A stretch of 64,000 nt of DNA from Bacillus tuaregi. Lineage in GTDB: Bacteria; Bacillota; Bacilli; Bacillales; Cytobacillaceae. Below are positions 8,166 through 18,189 of this stretch, one piece after another. The notes under the pieces are model-generated. The model ran no database searches. It had not been told where the DNA came from and saw only the letters and a program-made list of their open reading frames with translations. The position numbers were made by a program, and so were the translations under genes. The stretch covers positions 694,189-758,188 of the forward strand of contig NZ_LT629731.1 of NCBI RefSeq assembly GCF_900104575.1. Reading direction: 5' to 3'. Every line of letters starts with the position of its first letter. Positions within the stretch are counted from its first letter, which is position 1.

Positions 8166-10676
8166 ATGGCTGGGATTTTAAGTAAAGTATTTGACCCGAA
8201 TAAGCGGGAGTTGAAACGCCTCACGAAAATGACGGAGAAGGTTGTGGCTCTTGCGTCTGATATGGAAAAGCTTTCGGATGACGAGCTGCGCGGCAAGACA
8301 GAGGAATTCAAGGCTCGTTATCAGGGCGGAGAATCCCTTGATGATTTATTATATGAAGCGTTTGCTGTTGTGCGTGAAGGAGCCAAACGGGTTCTTGGCA
8401 TGTTTCCATATCCTGTTCAAATCATGGGAGGGATTTCCCTTCATGAAGGAAATATCTCTGAAATGAAAACAGGGGAAGGGAAGACGTTAACGTCAACCAT
8501 GCCTGTTTACTTAAATGCCATAACAGGAAAAGGCGTTCACGTCGTAACCGTCAACGAATATTTGGCAAGCCGAGATGCCAGCGAAATGGGCCAGCTCTAT
8601 ACATTCCTTGGACTGACAGTGGGATTAAACCTGAACAGTCTTTCAAAGGAAGACAAACAGGCCGCCTATGCCTGTGATATCACCTATAGCACTAATAATG
8701 AGCTGGGCTTCGATTATTTACGTGATAACATGGTTCTGTATAAAGAGCAAAAGGTACAGCGTCCGCTGCATTTTGCCGTGATTGACGAGGTCGACTCGAT
8801 TCTGATTGATGAGGCTCGTACGCCGTTAATTATTTCCGGCTCTGCACAGAAATCAACGCAGCTATACATTCAAGCCAATGCGTTTGTCCGCACACTTGTG
8901 AAGGAAGAGGATTTTACCTATGATGAAAAAACAAAAGGGGTCCAATTAACTGAGAGCGGGATGACAAAGGCTGAACGTGCTTTTGGGATTGAGAACCTGT
9001 TTGATATTCGTCATGTTGCGCTTAACCACCATATTACCCAAGCGCTAAAGGCTCATTCTAGCATGCACCGTGATGTTGACTATGTCGTGCAGGACGGAGA
9101 AATTATTATTGTTGACCAATTTACCGGTCGTCTCATGAAGGGGCGTCGTTATAGTGATGGTCTGCACCAGGCGATTGAAGCAAAGGAAGCCCTTGAAATT
9201 CAAAATGAGAGCATGACCCTTGCGACGATTACCTTCCAGAACTATTTCCGGATGTATGAAAAATTGTCAGGTATGACAGGTACAGCCAAAACAGAGGAAG
9301 AGGAATTCCGTAACATTTATAATATGAACGTTATTGTGATTCCAACGAACCTGCCGATTGCTCGTGATGACAGAGCCGATTTAATCTATGCCAGCATGGA
9401 CGGGAAATTCCGTGCTGTTGTGGAGGATATTGCTGAGCGTCATCAAAATGGTCAGCCTGTCCTTGTAGGTACGGTTGCAATTGAAACGTCAGAGCTGATT
9501 TCCCGCTATTTAACGAAAAAAGGGATTAAGCATAACGTCCTTAACGCGAAGAACCATGAGCGTGAAGCAGAAATCATTCTTAATGCCGGACAGCCTGGTG
9601 TCGTTACGATTGCGACTAATATGGCTGGTCGTGGTACAGACATTAAGCTTGGTGAAGGTGTGAAGGAGGCTGGCGGTCTTGCTGTAATCGGAACAGAGCG
9701 CCATGAGAGCCGTCGGATTGATAACCAGCTACGTGGACGTTCAGGCCGTCAAGGAGACCCTGGTGTCACACAGTTCTATCTTTCCATGGAAGATGAATTG
9801 ATGCGCCGCTTTGGCTCTGACAATATGAAGGCGATGATGGAAAAGCTGGGCATGGATGATACCCAGCCAATTCAAAGCAAAATGGTGTCAAAAGCGGTTG
9901 AATCTGCGCAAAGACGAGTGGAAGGGAACAACTTTGATGCCCGGAAGCAGCTTTTACAATATGATGATGTCCTGCGTCAGCAGCGTGAAATTATTTACGC
10001 TCAGCGTAATGATGTGTTAGAATCAGAAAATCTCCGCAGTATTGTCGAGAATATGATTCAAGCCGCCTTATCACGGAATGTAGCGATTCATCTGACAAGC
10101 GGAGACAATCCGGAGGATAAGGATTACCAAGCACTCTTAGATTATATCAACGGTAATCTTTTAGCAGAGGGCGATATCACACTGGATGATCTTCATGGCA
10201 AGGACAGCCAGGAAATTATCGAGTTCGTATTAGCAAAGGTACAAGGTAAATATAATGCAAAAGAAGAACAGCTGGGTGAAGCGCAAATGCGTGAGTTTGA
10301 AAAGGTCATTGTTCTAAGAGCGGTTGATTCGAAATGGATGGATCATATCGACACAATGGACCAGCTGCGTCAGGGAATTCATTTGCGTGCCTACGGTCAG
10401 GTCAATCCGCTTCGTGAATACCAGCAGGAAGGCTTTGCAATGTTCGAGGCCATGGTTGAAGCGATTGAAGAAGATGTGGCGAAGTATGTGATGAAGGCAG
10501 AAATTCGCAACAACCTTCAGCGTGAGGAGGTTGCCAAGGGGCAGGCTGTCAATCCGAAGGAAGACGGAGAAGTCAAGAAAAAGCCGGTTGTGAAAAAGAA
10601 TATCATCAAGCGTAATGATCCGTGCCCATGCGGCAGCGGTAAAAAATATAAAAATTGTCATGGATTGTTGGAGTAG
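8166..10676 (+). CDS. secA: Preprotein translocase ATPase SecA
   Basis: 836 residues, full length. SecA drives proteins through SecYEG using ATP. Walker A is MKTGEGKT near residue 100, the DEAD-type box is [16 protein letters not shown], and the second nucleotide-binding fold carries GRGTDIKL and [13 protein letters not shown]. The C-terminal zinc motif [14 protein letters not shown] is intact and binds SecB-like partners or phospholipids. The start ATG follows AAAGGAGCG. A strong terminator and a repeat copy separate it from prfB, although in B. subtilis secA and prfB are close neighbours. Confidence 0.99.
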   Translation: MAGILSKVFDPNKRELKRLTKMTEKVVALASDMEKLSDDELRGKTEEFKARYQGGESLDDLLYEAFAVVREGAKRVLGMFPYPVQIMGGISLHEGNISEMKTGEGKTLTSTMPVYLNAITGKGVHVVTVNEYLASRDASEMGQLYTFLGLTVGLNLNSLSKEDKQAAYACDITYSTNNELGFDYLRDNMVLYKEQKVQRPLHFAVIDEVDSILIDEARTPLIISGSAQKSTQLYIQANAFVRTLVKEEDFTYDEKTKGVQLTESGMTKAERAFGIENLFDIRHVALNHHITQALKAHSSMHRDVDYVVQDGEIIIVDQFTGRLMKGRRYSDGLHQAIEAKEALEIQNESMTLATITFQNYFRMYEKLSGMTGTAKTEEEEFRNIYNMNVIVIPTNLPIARDDRADLIYASMDGKFRAVVEDIAERHQNGQPVLVGTVAIETSELISRYLTKKGIKHNVLNAKNHEREAEIILNAGQPGVVTIATNMAGRGTDIKLGEGVKEAGGLAVIGTERHESRRIDNQLRGRSGRQGDPGVTQFYLSMEDELMRRFGSDNMKAMMEKLGMDDTQPIQSKMVSKAVESAQRRVEGNNFDARKQLLQYDDVLRQQREIIYAQRNDVLESENLRSIVENMIQAALSRNVAIHLTSGDNPEDKDYQALLDYINGNLLAEGDITLDDLHGKDSQEIIEFVLAKVQGKYNAKEEQLGEAQMREFEKVIVLRAVDSKWMDHIDTMDQLRQGIHLRAYGQVNPLREYQQEGFAMFEAMVEAIEEDVAKYVMKAEIRNNLQREEVAKGQAVNPKEDGEVKKKPVVKKNIIKRNDPCPCGSGKKYKNCHGLLE

Positions 10677-10700
10677 TCCAGTCCATCCATGATGTTGCTG

Positions 10701-10746
10701 CATAACAAAGTCTATTGTGAATAGACTTTGTTATGTCTGTTTTTTG
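10701..10746 (+). terminator. Terminator after secA
   Basis: A perfect 16-bp stem, CATAACAAAGTCTATT with its complement, around a 3-base loop (GTG), followed by TCTGTTTTTTGG. Confidence 0.9.
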
Positions 10747-10756
10747 GGTGTCTACT

Positions 10757-10947
10757 TAACTTCATTCAGCGAAAGTCCTCCACTTCTACAAGTGGAGGAT
10801 GAAGGCAAATGGTACTTAGATTCAGTGGGGTTCAAACCCCGGCTGAATGAAGTTAGGCCTCCGGCGGATGTCACGGATTTTTTAAAGGTAGTTTATCGAG
10901 CGAGCTCGATAAAAATCCGGACGCAAATTCGACGGGCGAATTTGATT
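10757..10947 (+). repeat. Multi-hairpin repeat, copy 2
   Basis: This copy has a perfect 15-bp outer stem (TTAACTTCATTCAGC from 10756), hairpin A (CCTCCACTT / AAGTGGAGG), hairpin B, the nested CGGATT / AATCCG stem and the terminal AAATTCG hairpin. It ends 24 bases before the prfB start codon, so it could form part of the prfB leader RNA. Confidence 0.92.
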
Positions 10948-10971
10948 AACTATTGTTTCGAGGTGAAGGTA

Positions 10972-12073
10972 ATGGAATTAGCGGAGATTCGTAATGAATT
11001 AGAAAAAACAGCTAAAAAATTAGCGGACTTTAGGGGGTCTCTTTGACTTAGAGAACAAAGAGGCGCGTATTGCCGAGCTGGATGAGGTGATGCTTCAGCC
11101 GGGATTTTGGGATGATCAGCAGCAGGCACAGGGTGTTATCAATGAATCCAATGCCTTAAAGGATCAGGTCAATGAGTTTCATGGTCTTTATGAAATTTAT
11201 GAAAATCTGGAGCTGACCTATGAGCTTGTGAAAGAAGAGCCGGATGATGAACTTCAAGCGGAATTAGAAGATGAAATTGGGACACTTGCGGAGCGCCTGG
11301 CACAATTTGAGCTACAGCTTCTGTTAAGTGAGCCATATGATAAAAATAATGCGATTCTCGAGCTTCACCCTGGTGCGGGCGGTACAGAATCACAGGACTG
11401 GGGCTCCCAGCTTTTACGTATGTATACACGTTGGGCTGAGAAAAAGGGCTTTAAGGTGGAAACGCTCGATTATCTGCCTGGTGATGAGGCTGGAATTAAG
11501 AGTGTCACGCTTGCGATTAAAGGTCACAACGCCTATGGCTATTTAAAGGCTGAAAAAGGTGTACACCGTCTCGTGCGAATTTCACCGTTTGATGCTTCAG
11601 GTCGTCGCCATACATCGTTTGTTTCATGTGAAGTGATGCCTGAGTTCAATGATGATATTGAAATTGATGTTCGGACAGAGGATTTGAAGGTGGACACGTA
11701 TCGTGCCAGCGGTGCCGGCGGTCAGCATATCAATAAAACAGAATCCGCGATTCGGATTACCCATCTTCCAACAGGCATTGTCGTAACCTGTCAATCGGAG
11801 CGTTCACAGATTAAAAACCGTGAGTCAGCGATGAAAATGCTGAAATCAAAGCTGTATCAGCTGGAAATTGATAAAAAGGAAGAGCAGCTGGCTGAAATCC
11901 GTGGCGAGCAAAAGGATATCGGCTGGGGCAGCCAAATCCGTTCCTACGTTTTCCATCCGTATTCGATGGTAAAAGATCACCGCACCAACACAGAAATTGG
12001 AAATGTGAATGCCGTCATGGATGGCGATATTGATGAATTTATCAACGCTTATCTCCGTTCGAAGATTTCCTAA
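10972..12073 (+). CDS. prfB: Peptide chain release factor 2 (programmed +1 frameshift)
   Basis: Release factor 2 ends translation at UGA and UAA. The gene is read in two frames. Codons 1-24 run from ATG 10972 to CTT 11041-11043. An in-frame TGA at 11044 is bypassed by a +1 shift, and reading resumes at GAC 11045, giving about 366 residues. The stop-codon recognition motif SPF ([15 protein letters not shown]) and the catalytic GGQ ([12 protein letters not shown]) are present. The start is preceded by GAGGTGAAGG. The frame is also open upstream through the repeat (from 10717), but that part is not coding. A terminator follows. Confidence 0.98.
11032..11047 (+). promoter_or_regulatory. prfB programmed frameshift site
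   Basis: The classical RF2 recoding signal: an internal Shine-Dalgarno-like AGGGGG at 11032-11037, then TCT, the slippery CTT, TGA and C. Low RF2 lets ribosomes slip +1 at CTT, giving autoregulation. Confidence 0.97.
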
Positions 12074-12117
12074 TTATTAATTGGTTTGTAATATTTGGTA
12101 ATATTATCGTAATCAAA

Positions 12118-12156
12118 CAGACCTTTGTCCATGGGGAGGACGAAGGTCTGTTTTTA
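12118..12156 (+). terminator. Terminator after prfB
   Basis: CAGACCTTTGTCC pairs with GGACGAAGGTCTG (one G-U pair), then TTTTTATTATT. Confidence 0.85.
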
Positions 12157-12322
12157 TTATTAATAGATTTTATTAATAATATAATTTTTATAAAAATAAT
12201 GAAGTGGATATTAAACTTCTTTACTAGTTAAAAATAATTCACAAATTTGAAACAAATGACACAAAACCTTCATACTATTGGACTTTTCGCAAAAAGCAAC
12301 CATAAAAGAAGATTAGAAATAG

Positions 12323-12350
12323 TTTTAAAAGAAAATGATTATGCTATAAT
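12323..12350 (+). promoter_or_regulatory. Candidate cccB promoter
   Basis: Extended -10 TGCTATAAT (12342-12350), with a weak -35 TTTTAA 16 bases upstream. The remaining 12157-12320 is AT-rich and shows no gene. Confidence 0.5.
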
Positions 12351-12389
12351 ATATCTGAATTATGTAGTCATTTCAAAGGGGGATCTAGC

Positions 12390-12740
12390 ATGAAGTTTAA
12401 GGGGAAACTAGCAGCCCTGTTAGTGGGTTCTGCACTTGTACTTGCAGCCTGTGGCGGCGGGGATGAAGAAGCATCAACAAGCACATCTAATGATAGTGCT
12501 TCAACCACAACGGATACAGCAAGTGCGAACGGTGAGAAAATTTTCAATCAAAAGTGCTCAAGCTGTCATGGGATGAATCTTGAAGGTGGAGTGGGACCTG
12601 AATTAACAACAGTCGGCTCCAAAATGTCACAGGAAGACATTGAAACCTTAGTTAAGGATGGAAAAGGCGCCATGCCTCCAGGCTTAATTGATGGTGAAGA
12701 TTTAACGGCTGTTGCAGAATGGCTGGCAGCTAAACAGTAA
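12390..12740 (+). CDS. cccB: Cytochrome c551, membrane-anchored lipoprotein
   Basis: 116 residues. The lipoprotein signal peptide ends in LAAC, so the cysteine would be lipidated and the protein anchored outside the membrane. A serine/threonine-rich linker (about 25-48) leads to a small class I cytochrome c domain with the haem motif CSSCH and an axial methionine in the GAMPPG segment. It carries electrons to the terminal oxidase. The start follows AAAGGGGG. The position between prfB and ftsE matches B. subtilis cccB. No clear terminator follows. Confidence 0.95.
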   Translation: MKFKGKLAALLVGSALVLAACGGGDEEASTSTSNDSASTTTDTASANGEKIFNQKCSSCHGMNLEGGVGPELTTVGSKMSQEDIETLVKDGKGAMPPGLIDGEDLTAVAEWLAAKQ

Positions 12741-12859
12741 TTTTTGTCTATCTAAGGGGGCCGATCACGCTAAGATGTGTTCACATTGTCTGTGTGAGAA
12801 GCTACCCTTATTTCGGGTTGTTCATCTCCTTCTTTTTAGCTACTAAATGGGAATATCTT

Positions 12860-13052
12860 TAACTTCATTCAGCAGAAGTCCTCCACTTCTACAAGTGGGG
12901 GATGAATGCAAATGGTTCTTCGATTCAGTGGGGGTTCAAACCCCAGCTGAATGAAGTTAAGCCTCCGGCGGATGTCACGGATTTTTTAAAGGTAGTTTAT
13001 CGAGCGAGCTCGATAAAAATCCGGACGCAAATTCGACGGGGCGAATTTGATT
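12860..13052 (+). repeat. Multi-hairpin repeat, copy 3
   Basis: About 193 bases with all five stems. In hairpin A the right arm is AAGTGGGGG against CCTCCACTT, so a G-U pair replaces an A-U pair without breaking the stem. It lies between cccB and ftsE. The rest of the 12741-13321 gap is AT-rich and without a gene. Confidence 0.92.
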
Positions 13053-13223
13053 AAAACACTCCTTTTATCCTGTACATTGCATAAATTACCAACCTATCTT
13101 CTTCTCCTCATAAAAATCCATGATGTGTCTTTATTTTACAAGCATAAACCTCCGTTAAACGACATTTTTTTCACCGTGAAAAGAAACTGTAATATTTTTA
13201 ACACTATTTTTGCTGGATTATGA

Positions 13224-13232
13224 TGTTATAAT
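13224..13232 (+). promoter_or_regulatory. Candidate ftsEX extended -10
   Basis: TGTTATAAT, an extended -10, about 90 bases before ftsE. No good -35 is visible. Confidence 0.4.
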
Positions 13233-13321
13233 GGTGTGTGTGAGAAAAACATAAATATTTTGTAGAAAAATGTCGACAGACTTTTCTGTTTTTTTCAACA
13301 CAAAAAACTTTGGGTGATAAC

Positions 13322-14008
13322 ATGATAGAAATGGAAGATGTTTTTAAGAAGTATCCTAACGGGGTAGTTGCAGCCAATGGGATTACCGTTTCCATTAAGC
13401 AAGGTGAATTTGTCTATGTCGTAGGACCTAGTGGTGCAGGTAAATCTACGTTTATAAAAATGATGTATCGCGAAGAAGTTCCAACAAGAGGAACGATTAT
13501 GATTAATGGTGTCAATCTGGAAAAGTTAAAAGCAAACAAGGTTCCGATGCTGCGCCGTCAAATTGGCGTTGTATTCCAGGACTTCAAGCTGCTTCCGACC
13601 TTGACGGTTTTTGAAAATGTCGCCTTTGCGATGGAGGTTATTGAAGCCCAGCCGGAGGACATTAAGCGGCGGGTGATGGAAGTGTTGACACTTGTAGGCT
13701 TAAAGCATAAGGCGAGGATGCTGCCATCAGAGCTATCGGGTGGGGAGCAGCAGCGTGTCTCGATTGCCCGATCGATTGTGAACAAGCCTAAGGTGGTCAT
13801 TGCCGATGAGCCGACAGGAAACCTGGACCCGGATACATCCTGGGAGATTATGAAAATTTTTGAAGAAATTAATATGAGTGGGACAACCGTTGTCATGGCC
13901 ACACATAATCGTGATATTGTTAACGCGATTAAGCATCGGGTCATTGCCATCGAAAATGGTATGATTGCCCGTGACGAACTGAGAGGTGATTACGGTTATG
14001 AAGGCTAG
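13322..14008 (+). CDS. ftsE: Cell division ABC transporter ATPase FtsE
   Basis: 228 residues. Walker A is GPSGAGKST, the ABC signature LSGGEQQRVSIARSIV, Walker B VVIADEPTGNLDP, and a switch histidine lies in MATHNRD. FtsE binds ATP and, with FtsX, transmits a cytoplasmic signal across the membrane to activate cell wall hydrolases. The frame is open from TTG 13310, but ATG 13322 gives the usual MIEMEDVFKKYPNG start. It overlaps ftsX by 11 bases. Confidence 0.98.
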   Translation: MIEMEDVFKKYPNGVVAANGITVSIKQGEFVYVVGPSGAGKSTFIKMMYREEVPTRGTIMINGVNLEKLKANKVPMLRRQIGVVFQDFKLLPTLTVFENVAFAMEVIEAQPEDIKRRVMEVLTLVGLKHKARMLPSELSGGEQQRVSIARSIVNKPKVVIADEPTGNLDPDTSWEIMKIFEEINMSGTTVVMATHNRDIVNAIKHRVIAIENGMIARDELRGDYGYEG

Positions 14009-14891
14009 TACACTTCGCCGCCATGTGAGAGAAAGCTTTAAGAGCTTAGGAAGAAATGGTTGGATGATGTTTGCATCGGTCAGTGCAGTCACCATCACGC
14101 TTCTCTTGGTTGGGGTCTTTTTCGTTATTATGCTGAACCTTAATAATGTGGCAAAAAGTATCGAAGAGGACGTTGAAATCCGTGTCCATATTGATGTTGC
14201 GGCAACAAAAGAAGAACAGACGGTATTAAAGAGTGAAATAGAAAAGCTGCCCGAGGTGGAAAGTGTTAAATTTTCCCCTAAGGAAGACGAGCTTGATAAT
14301 CTGATTACCAGCTTAGGTGAAGAGGGAGAAGCCTTTACATTATTTGAACAGGATAATCCGCTTAACGACGTATTTGTCGTAAAAACGAAAAACCCAACAG
14401 ATACCATGAAAGCGGCTAAGCAGATTGAAAAAATGCACTTCGCTTCAAAGGTAAAATATGGACAGGGCAGTGTTGAGAAGATTTTTGAAGTCACGAGCAT
14501 CAGTCGAAACATTGGTCTTATTCTAGTCATCGGACTCTTGTTTACGGCCATGTTCTTAATCTCCAATACGATAAAGATTACAATTTTTGCAAGAAGAAAA
14601 GAAATCGAAATTATGAAGCTTGTAGGAGCGACAAACGGATTTATCCGCTGGCCGTTTTTCCTTGAAGGACTATGGCTTGGATTGCTAGGCTCTATTGTCC
14701 CCATTATTGTTGTTGGAATCAGCTATTACTATGCCCACGGCTATTTATCACAGAAGCTTACAGGGAATTTCATTCAACTATTAGAATTTAGCCCGTTTAT
14801 TTATCAGATATCGGCCCTGTTAATTCTATTAGGGGCACTAATTGGGGTTTGGGGAAGCCTGATGTCTGTTCGAAAGTTCTTAAAAGTATAA
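13998..14891 (+). CDS. ftsX: Cell division protein FtsX
   Basis: 297 residues. A short cytoplasmic N-terminus (MKASTLRRHVRESFKSLGRN) precedes membrane segment 1 (about 25-45), a large external domain (about 50-165), and three further membrane segments near residues 170-190, 215-240 and 265-285. It is the membrane partner of FtsE; the external loop contacts a hydrolase or its coiled-coil activator. The start at ATG 13998 inside the ftsE end follows GAGAGGTGA and matches other FtsX proteins. A coiled-coil M23 hydrolase gene lies directly downstream. Confidence 0.97.
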   Translation: MKASTLRRHVRESFKSLGRNGWMMFASVSAVTITLLLVGVFFVIMLNLNNVAKSIEEDVEIRVHIDVAATKEEQTVLKSEIEKLPEVESVKFSPKEDELDNLITSLGEEGEAFTLFEQDNPLNDVFVVKTKNPTDTMKAAKQIEKMHFASKVKYGQGSVEKIFEVTSISRNIGLILVIGLLFTAMFLISNTIKITIFARRKEIEIMKLVGATNGFIRWPFFLEGLWLGLLGSIVPIIVVGISYYYAHGYLSQKLTGNFIQLLEFSPFIYQISALLILLGALIGVWGSLMSVRKFLKV

Positions 14892-14902
14892 GAATGTATG
14901 AA

Positions 14903-14966
14903 GGGAACAAGCAGGACTTGTTCCTCCCTACATATTAAATCCATCTCACTATTGATGGATTTTACT
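14903..14966 (+). terminator. Hairpins after ftsX
   Basis: Two stems: GGGAACAAG / CTTGTTCC (14903-14924), and AAATCCATC / GATGGATTT (14937-14962) followed by TACTATCTT. The T runs are modest, so termination may be partial and the M23 gene may be partly cotranscribed. Confidence 0.55.
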
Positions 14967-15020
14967 ATCTTACTAGAATAAGAGAAACATAACTTGCCTG
15001 GTAGAGAGGAGAAATCACAA

Positions 15021-16307
15021 TTGAAGAAAACCATCATGACATTATCCATTGCAGCTTCAGTTGGACTGGGTACAGCTTTTACAGGAATTCCAGCCGGGAC
15101 CGTTTCGGCGGAATCAATCAGCGAACTACAAAAGAAGAGTCAAGAGATTCAAAGTAAGCAGGAAGGCGTCCAGAATGAAATTAATCAGACGGAGGCCCAA
15201 CTGAATGAAATCAGTGCTGAAAAGGCGCAAATCAATGCAGAGATTAATAGAATTGATTTGGCGATTGGTGATACAACAACGAAAATCATAGAAAAAAACC
15301 AGCAGATTGATGAAAAGAATGCTGAAATTACTCAGCTTAATAAAGAAATAGACGGCTTGAAAGAGCGAATTGAAACTAGAAATAAATTATTAAAAGACCG
15401 AGCGCGCTCCTATCAGGAAAGCGGCGGTATGGTTAGCTATATTCAAGTGCTCGTAGGAGCTGAAAGCTTTTCTGACTTCATCGATCGTGTGGGAGCGGTC
15501 GCGGTTATTTTAGAAGCCGACCAGGACATTCTTGCACAGCATAAAGCAGATAAAGCGGCACTTGAGCAAAAACAGGCCAAGCTTGAAAAGGATTTAAGTG
15601 AGCTTGAGGCGATGCGTGCAGAGCTTGCAGAGCTGCAGGCAGGTTTAAATGTGCAAAAGGAAGAGAAAAATCAATTAATGACCTCGCTTCTTCAGGAAGA
15701 AGCACAGGTGAACGAGTTAAAAATGAGTCTTGAGGAACAAAACGAGAACCTGGCTGCCCAGGATGCAGCGGTGCAAAAGGCGATTGAGCTAGAGCAGCAG
15801 AGACAGGCTGAGCTTCGAAAACAGCAGGAGGCTGCCGCTTCATCAAGAGGCACATCAAATGGAGGCTCTGGTGGTGCTGTATCAACGATTCCAGTTTCAT
15901 CCGGAACCTTCACTAGACCAGCAGCCGGTAGTATTACATCAGGCTTTGGCTGGCGCAGCTTTAATGGCGGCGGCTTCCACTACGGTGTGGACATCGCTAA
16001 GGCTGGCAGTGTGCCAATTGTTGCCGCAGCGGACGGCGTTGTTTCTAGATCCTATTCATCGTCATCGTACGGTGAAACGATTATGATTACCCATATTATT
16101 GACGGACAAACCTACACAACAGTTTATGCGCATCTGAGCAGCCGTTCAGTTGGAAACCTTGTCCCTGTCTCTAAAGGGCAGGTCATCGGCTATATGGGCA
16201 ACACCGGCGATTCCTATGGTCAGCACTTACACTTCGAGCTTCACCGTGGCGGTTGGAATGCAGCGAAATCGAACGCAATTAATCCAGTTGGAATTGTCCC
16301 ATTGTAA
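15021..16307 (+). CDS. Secreted coiled-coil M23 peptidoglycan hydrolase (EnvC-like)
   Basis: About 428 residues. The Sec signal peptide is KKTIMTLSIAASVGLGTAFT with cleavage near VSA-ES. A long coiled coil (about 35-265) precedes a serine/glycine linker and a C-terminal LytM/M23 domain. The zinc residues look intact: the HYGVD segment and the later HLHFELH, so it may cut peptidoglycan itself, unlike the degenerate E. coli EnvC. The layout matches EnvC-type partners of FtsEX. In B. subtilis FtsEX controls CwlO (NlpC/P60), so this may be a different partner. The TTG start at 15021 follows GAGAGGAG and gives a proper signal peptide; the frame is open upstream to 14994. Confidence 0.88.
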   Translation: MKKTIMTLSIAASVGLGTAFTGIPAGTVSAESISELQKKSQEIQSKQEGVQNEINQTEAQLNEISAEKAQINAEINRIDLAIGDTTTKIIEKNQQIDEKNAEITQLNKEIDGLKERIETRNKLLKDRARSYQESGGMVSYIQVLVGAESFSDFIDRVGAVAVILEADQDILAQHKADKAALEQKQAKLEKDLSELEAMRAELAELQAGLNVQKEEKNQLMTSLLQEEAQVNELKMSLEEQNENLAAQDAAVQKAIELEQQRQAELRKQQEAAASSRGTSNGGSGGAVSTIPVSSGTFTRPAAGSITSGFGWRSFNGGGFHYGVDIAKAGSVPIVAAADGVVSRSYSSSSYGETIMITHIIDGQTYTTVYAHLSSRSVGNLVPVSKGQVIGYMGNTGDSYGQHLHFELHRGGWNAAKSNAINPVGIVPL

Positions 16308-16332
16308 AAAGGATAGATTGCTAGCTTCAGAT

Positions 16333-16375
16333 AAAAACGGAAGAGTGCTGAATGAACAGCTCTTCCGTTTTTTTT
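16333..16375 (+). terminator. Terminator after the M23 gene
   Basis: AAAAACGGAAGAG pairs with CTCTTCCGTTTTT, followed by more T. Confidence 0.9.
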
Positions 16376-16400
16376 GTGCGTTTATGGAAGGAAATGTAAA

Positions 16401-16435
16401 AGCGCGGATAAGTGGTCTAAAACCGCGGATATCCG
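16401..16435 (+). repeat. Short GCGGATA repeat unit
   Basis: GCGGATAAGTGGTCTAAAAC is followed by the perfect 12-base palindrome GCGGATATCCGC. Such GCGGATA spacer units recur between genes in Bacillus-type genomes; only one is seen here. The rest of 16436-16695 is AT-rich with no gene. Confidence 0.4.
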
Positions 16436-16695
16436 CTACACGGTGGTGAGAGTTCCGTAAAAACGTATATTTCCTGCTGAATTTTATGGTTGCTGTCTAT
16501 GAAAATAACATCATTACCAAGCAGCAATATATCCTTTTATCCCGCTTCATTTTTTCCCCCTCTTAAATACCGTTTTTTTTCATAACCTGTCCATTCCAAC
16601 ATATATTGAACTAAGAAAGCTTGTGTTATTCCAGTTGAGGACATGCAGGATCCGTTTTAATAAAAAGCTAGGGTTCGTGAAAGGCAGAGAGGAAG

Positions 16696-18189
16696 ATGGA
16701 GATGAACCGGAAATGGTTAGCGTTTCTTATGGCAGGCTCCCTGCTGACAGGGGCCGGCGGGACATATGCAGCCATCATGTTTAAAATGGAAACGATACCG
16801 CTCAAGCAGGAGCAACAGACTAAATTAGAATCGGATGAACAGGGACAGCAGTCCATGCCTAACCAGACGATTGGGGAAGGCAATATGGATAAAATTGTCC
16901 AGGCCTACCAGCTCATCAAAGGAAATTATATCGAGGAAGTGAAGGAGGAGCAATTGGTCGAGGGTGCCATTCAGGGGATGCTCACGACCTTGGATGACCC
17001 TTATTCCGTGTACATGGACAAGGAGACCGCTAGGCAGTTCAGCCAGTCGTTGGATTCATCCTTTGAAGGAATTGGCGCAGAGGTGAGCATGGTCGACGGG
17101 AAAATTGTCATTGTGTCACCATTTAAGGATTCACCGGCAGAAAAGGCAGGAATCAAACCCAATGATCAAATCCTCAAGGTGGACGGTCAAAGTGTGGAAG
17201 GGCTTGATTTATATGAGGCAACATTAAAAATCCGTGGGGAAAAAGGTACAACAGTCAAGCTGCAGATTATGAGACAAGGGTTAAAGGATCCGATAACGGT
17301 CCAAGTTAAGCGTGATGAAATCCCGCAAATTACTGTTTATTCGAAGGTCAAAAAGCAGGAGGAGCAATCTGTCGGATATATCGAAATTACGTCTTTTTCA
17401 GAGGAGACGGCTGCTGAATTTAAAAAGCAGCTGAAGCAGCTTGAGAAAAAGAATATCGATGGACTTGTGATTGATGTACGTGGCAATCCGGGTGGTTTCC
17501 TCGAAAGCGTGCAGGAAATTCTGAAGGAATTTGTCACGAAGGAAAAGCCGTATATGCAGATTGAAAAGCGTAATGGTGAAAGAGAAAAGTATTTTACGAC
17601 GTTAAATAAGGAAAAGACTTATCCGGTTGCGGTATTGATTGATAAAGGCAGCGCCTCAGCCTCGGAAATTATGGCAGGTGCTCTCCAGGAGGCAGAAGGG
17701 TTTACCTTAATCGGCGAGAAGACCTTTGGCAAAGGGACTGTGCAGCAGGCCGTTCCAATGGGCGATGGCAGCAATATAAAGCTGACCCTGTTTAAATGGC
17801 TGACACCGGAGGGAAATTGGATCCACAAAAAAGGCATCAAGCCGGATTTACAGGTCACCCAGACCGAGCTTTATCATACCCATCCATTGCAGCTGACAGA
17901 GCCATTAAAAAAGGATATGAACAATGAGCAGGTGAAAAATGCGCAGCAAATCCTCCTAAGCCTTGGCTATGAAACGGGCAGAAAGGATGGCTATTTTAAC
18001 AAAGCGACCGAAACGGCCGTGAAGGCATTCCAGCAGGAAAATAAGCTGAGCGTAACCGGCATGATTGATGACAAAACGTCTGCTGCCCTTGAGCAGAAGG
18101 TGATGAAGGAATTGAAAAAGGAAAGCAATGACCTCCAATTACAGGCAGCGTTAAAATTTATCGCCCAAGCGGCAAAAAGAGAACCATAA
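16696..18189 (+). CDS. ctpB: C-terminal processing protease CtpB-like (S41)
   Basis: 497 residues. One N-terminal membrane anchor or signal (WLAFLMAGSLLTGAGGTYAA), a PDZ domain (about 100-195) that gates the active site, and an S41 protease core with the catalytic serine in GSASASEIMAG and lysine in FGKGTVQ. A C-terminal peptidoglycan-binding repeat follows (about 410-475). It acts outside the membrane; in B. subtilis CtpB cleaves SpoIVFA during sporulation signalling. The order ftsX-ctpB-minJ matches B. subtilis. ATG 16696 and ATG 16702 are both possible starts. Confidence 0.93.
   Translation: MEMNRKWLAFLMAGSLLTGAGGTYAAIMFKMETIPLKQEQQTKLESDEQGQQSMPNQTIGEGNMDKIVQAYQLIKGNYIEEVKEEQLVEGAIQGMLTTLDDPYSVYMDKETARQFSQSLDSSFEGIGAEVSMVDGKIVIVSPFKDSPAEKAGIKPNDQILKVDGQSVEGLDLYEATLKIRGEKGTTVKLQIMRQGLKDPITVQVKRDEIPQITVYSKVKKQEEQSVGYIEITSFSEETAAEFKKQLKQLEKKNIDGLVIDVRGNPGGFLESVQEILKEFVTKEKPYMQIEKRNGEREKYFTTLNKEKTYPVAVLIDKGSASASEIMAGALQEAEGFTLIGEKTFGKGTVQQAVPMGDGSNIKLTLFKWLTPEGNWIHKKGIKPDLQVTQTELYHTHPLQLTEPLKKDMNNEQVKNAQQILLSLGYETGRKDGYFNKATETAVKAFQQENKLSVTGMIDDKTSAALEQKVMKELKKESNDLQLQAALKFIAQAAKREP

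Noticed and set aside
7906-8181. A 91-residue frame in the secA leader overlapping the secA start
   Set aside because: TTG start without a ribosome binding site, no recognisable domain or signal peptide. It could only matter as a leader peptide, for which there is no positive evidence.
10717-11046. A 109-residue frame running through repeat copy 2 into prfB
   Set aside because: Only the last 24 codons (from 10972) are real; they are the first part of prfB. The rest is non-coding repeat read in an open frame.
13733-14704. A 323-residue open frame on the minus strand across ftsE/ftsX
   Set aside because: It lies opposite two well-recognised genes, has no ribosome binding site of note and a composition typical of an antisense shadow.
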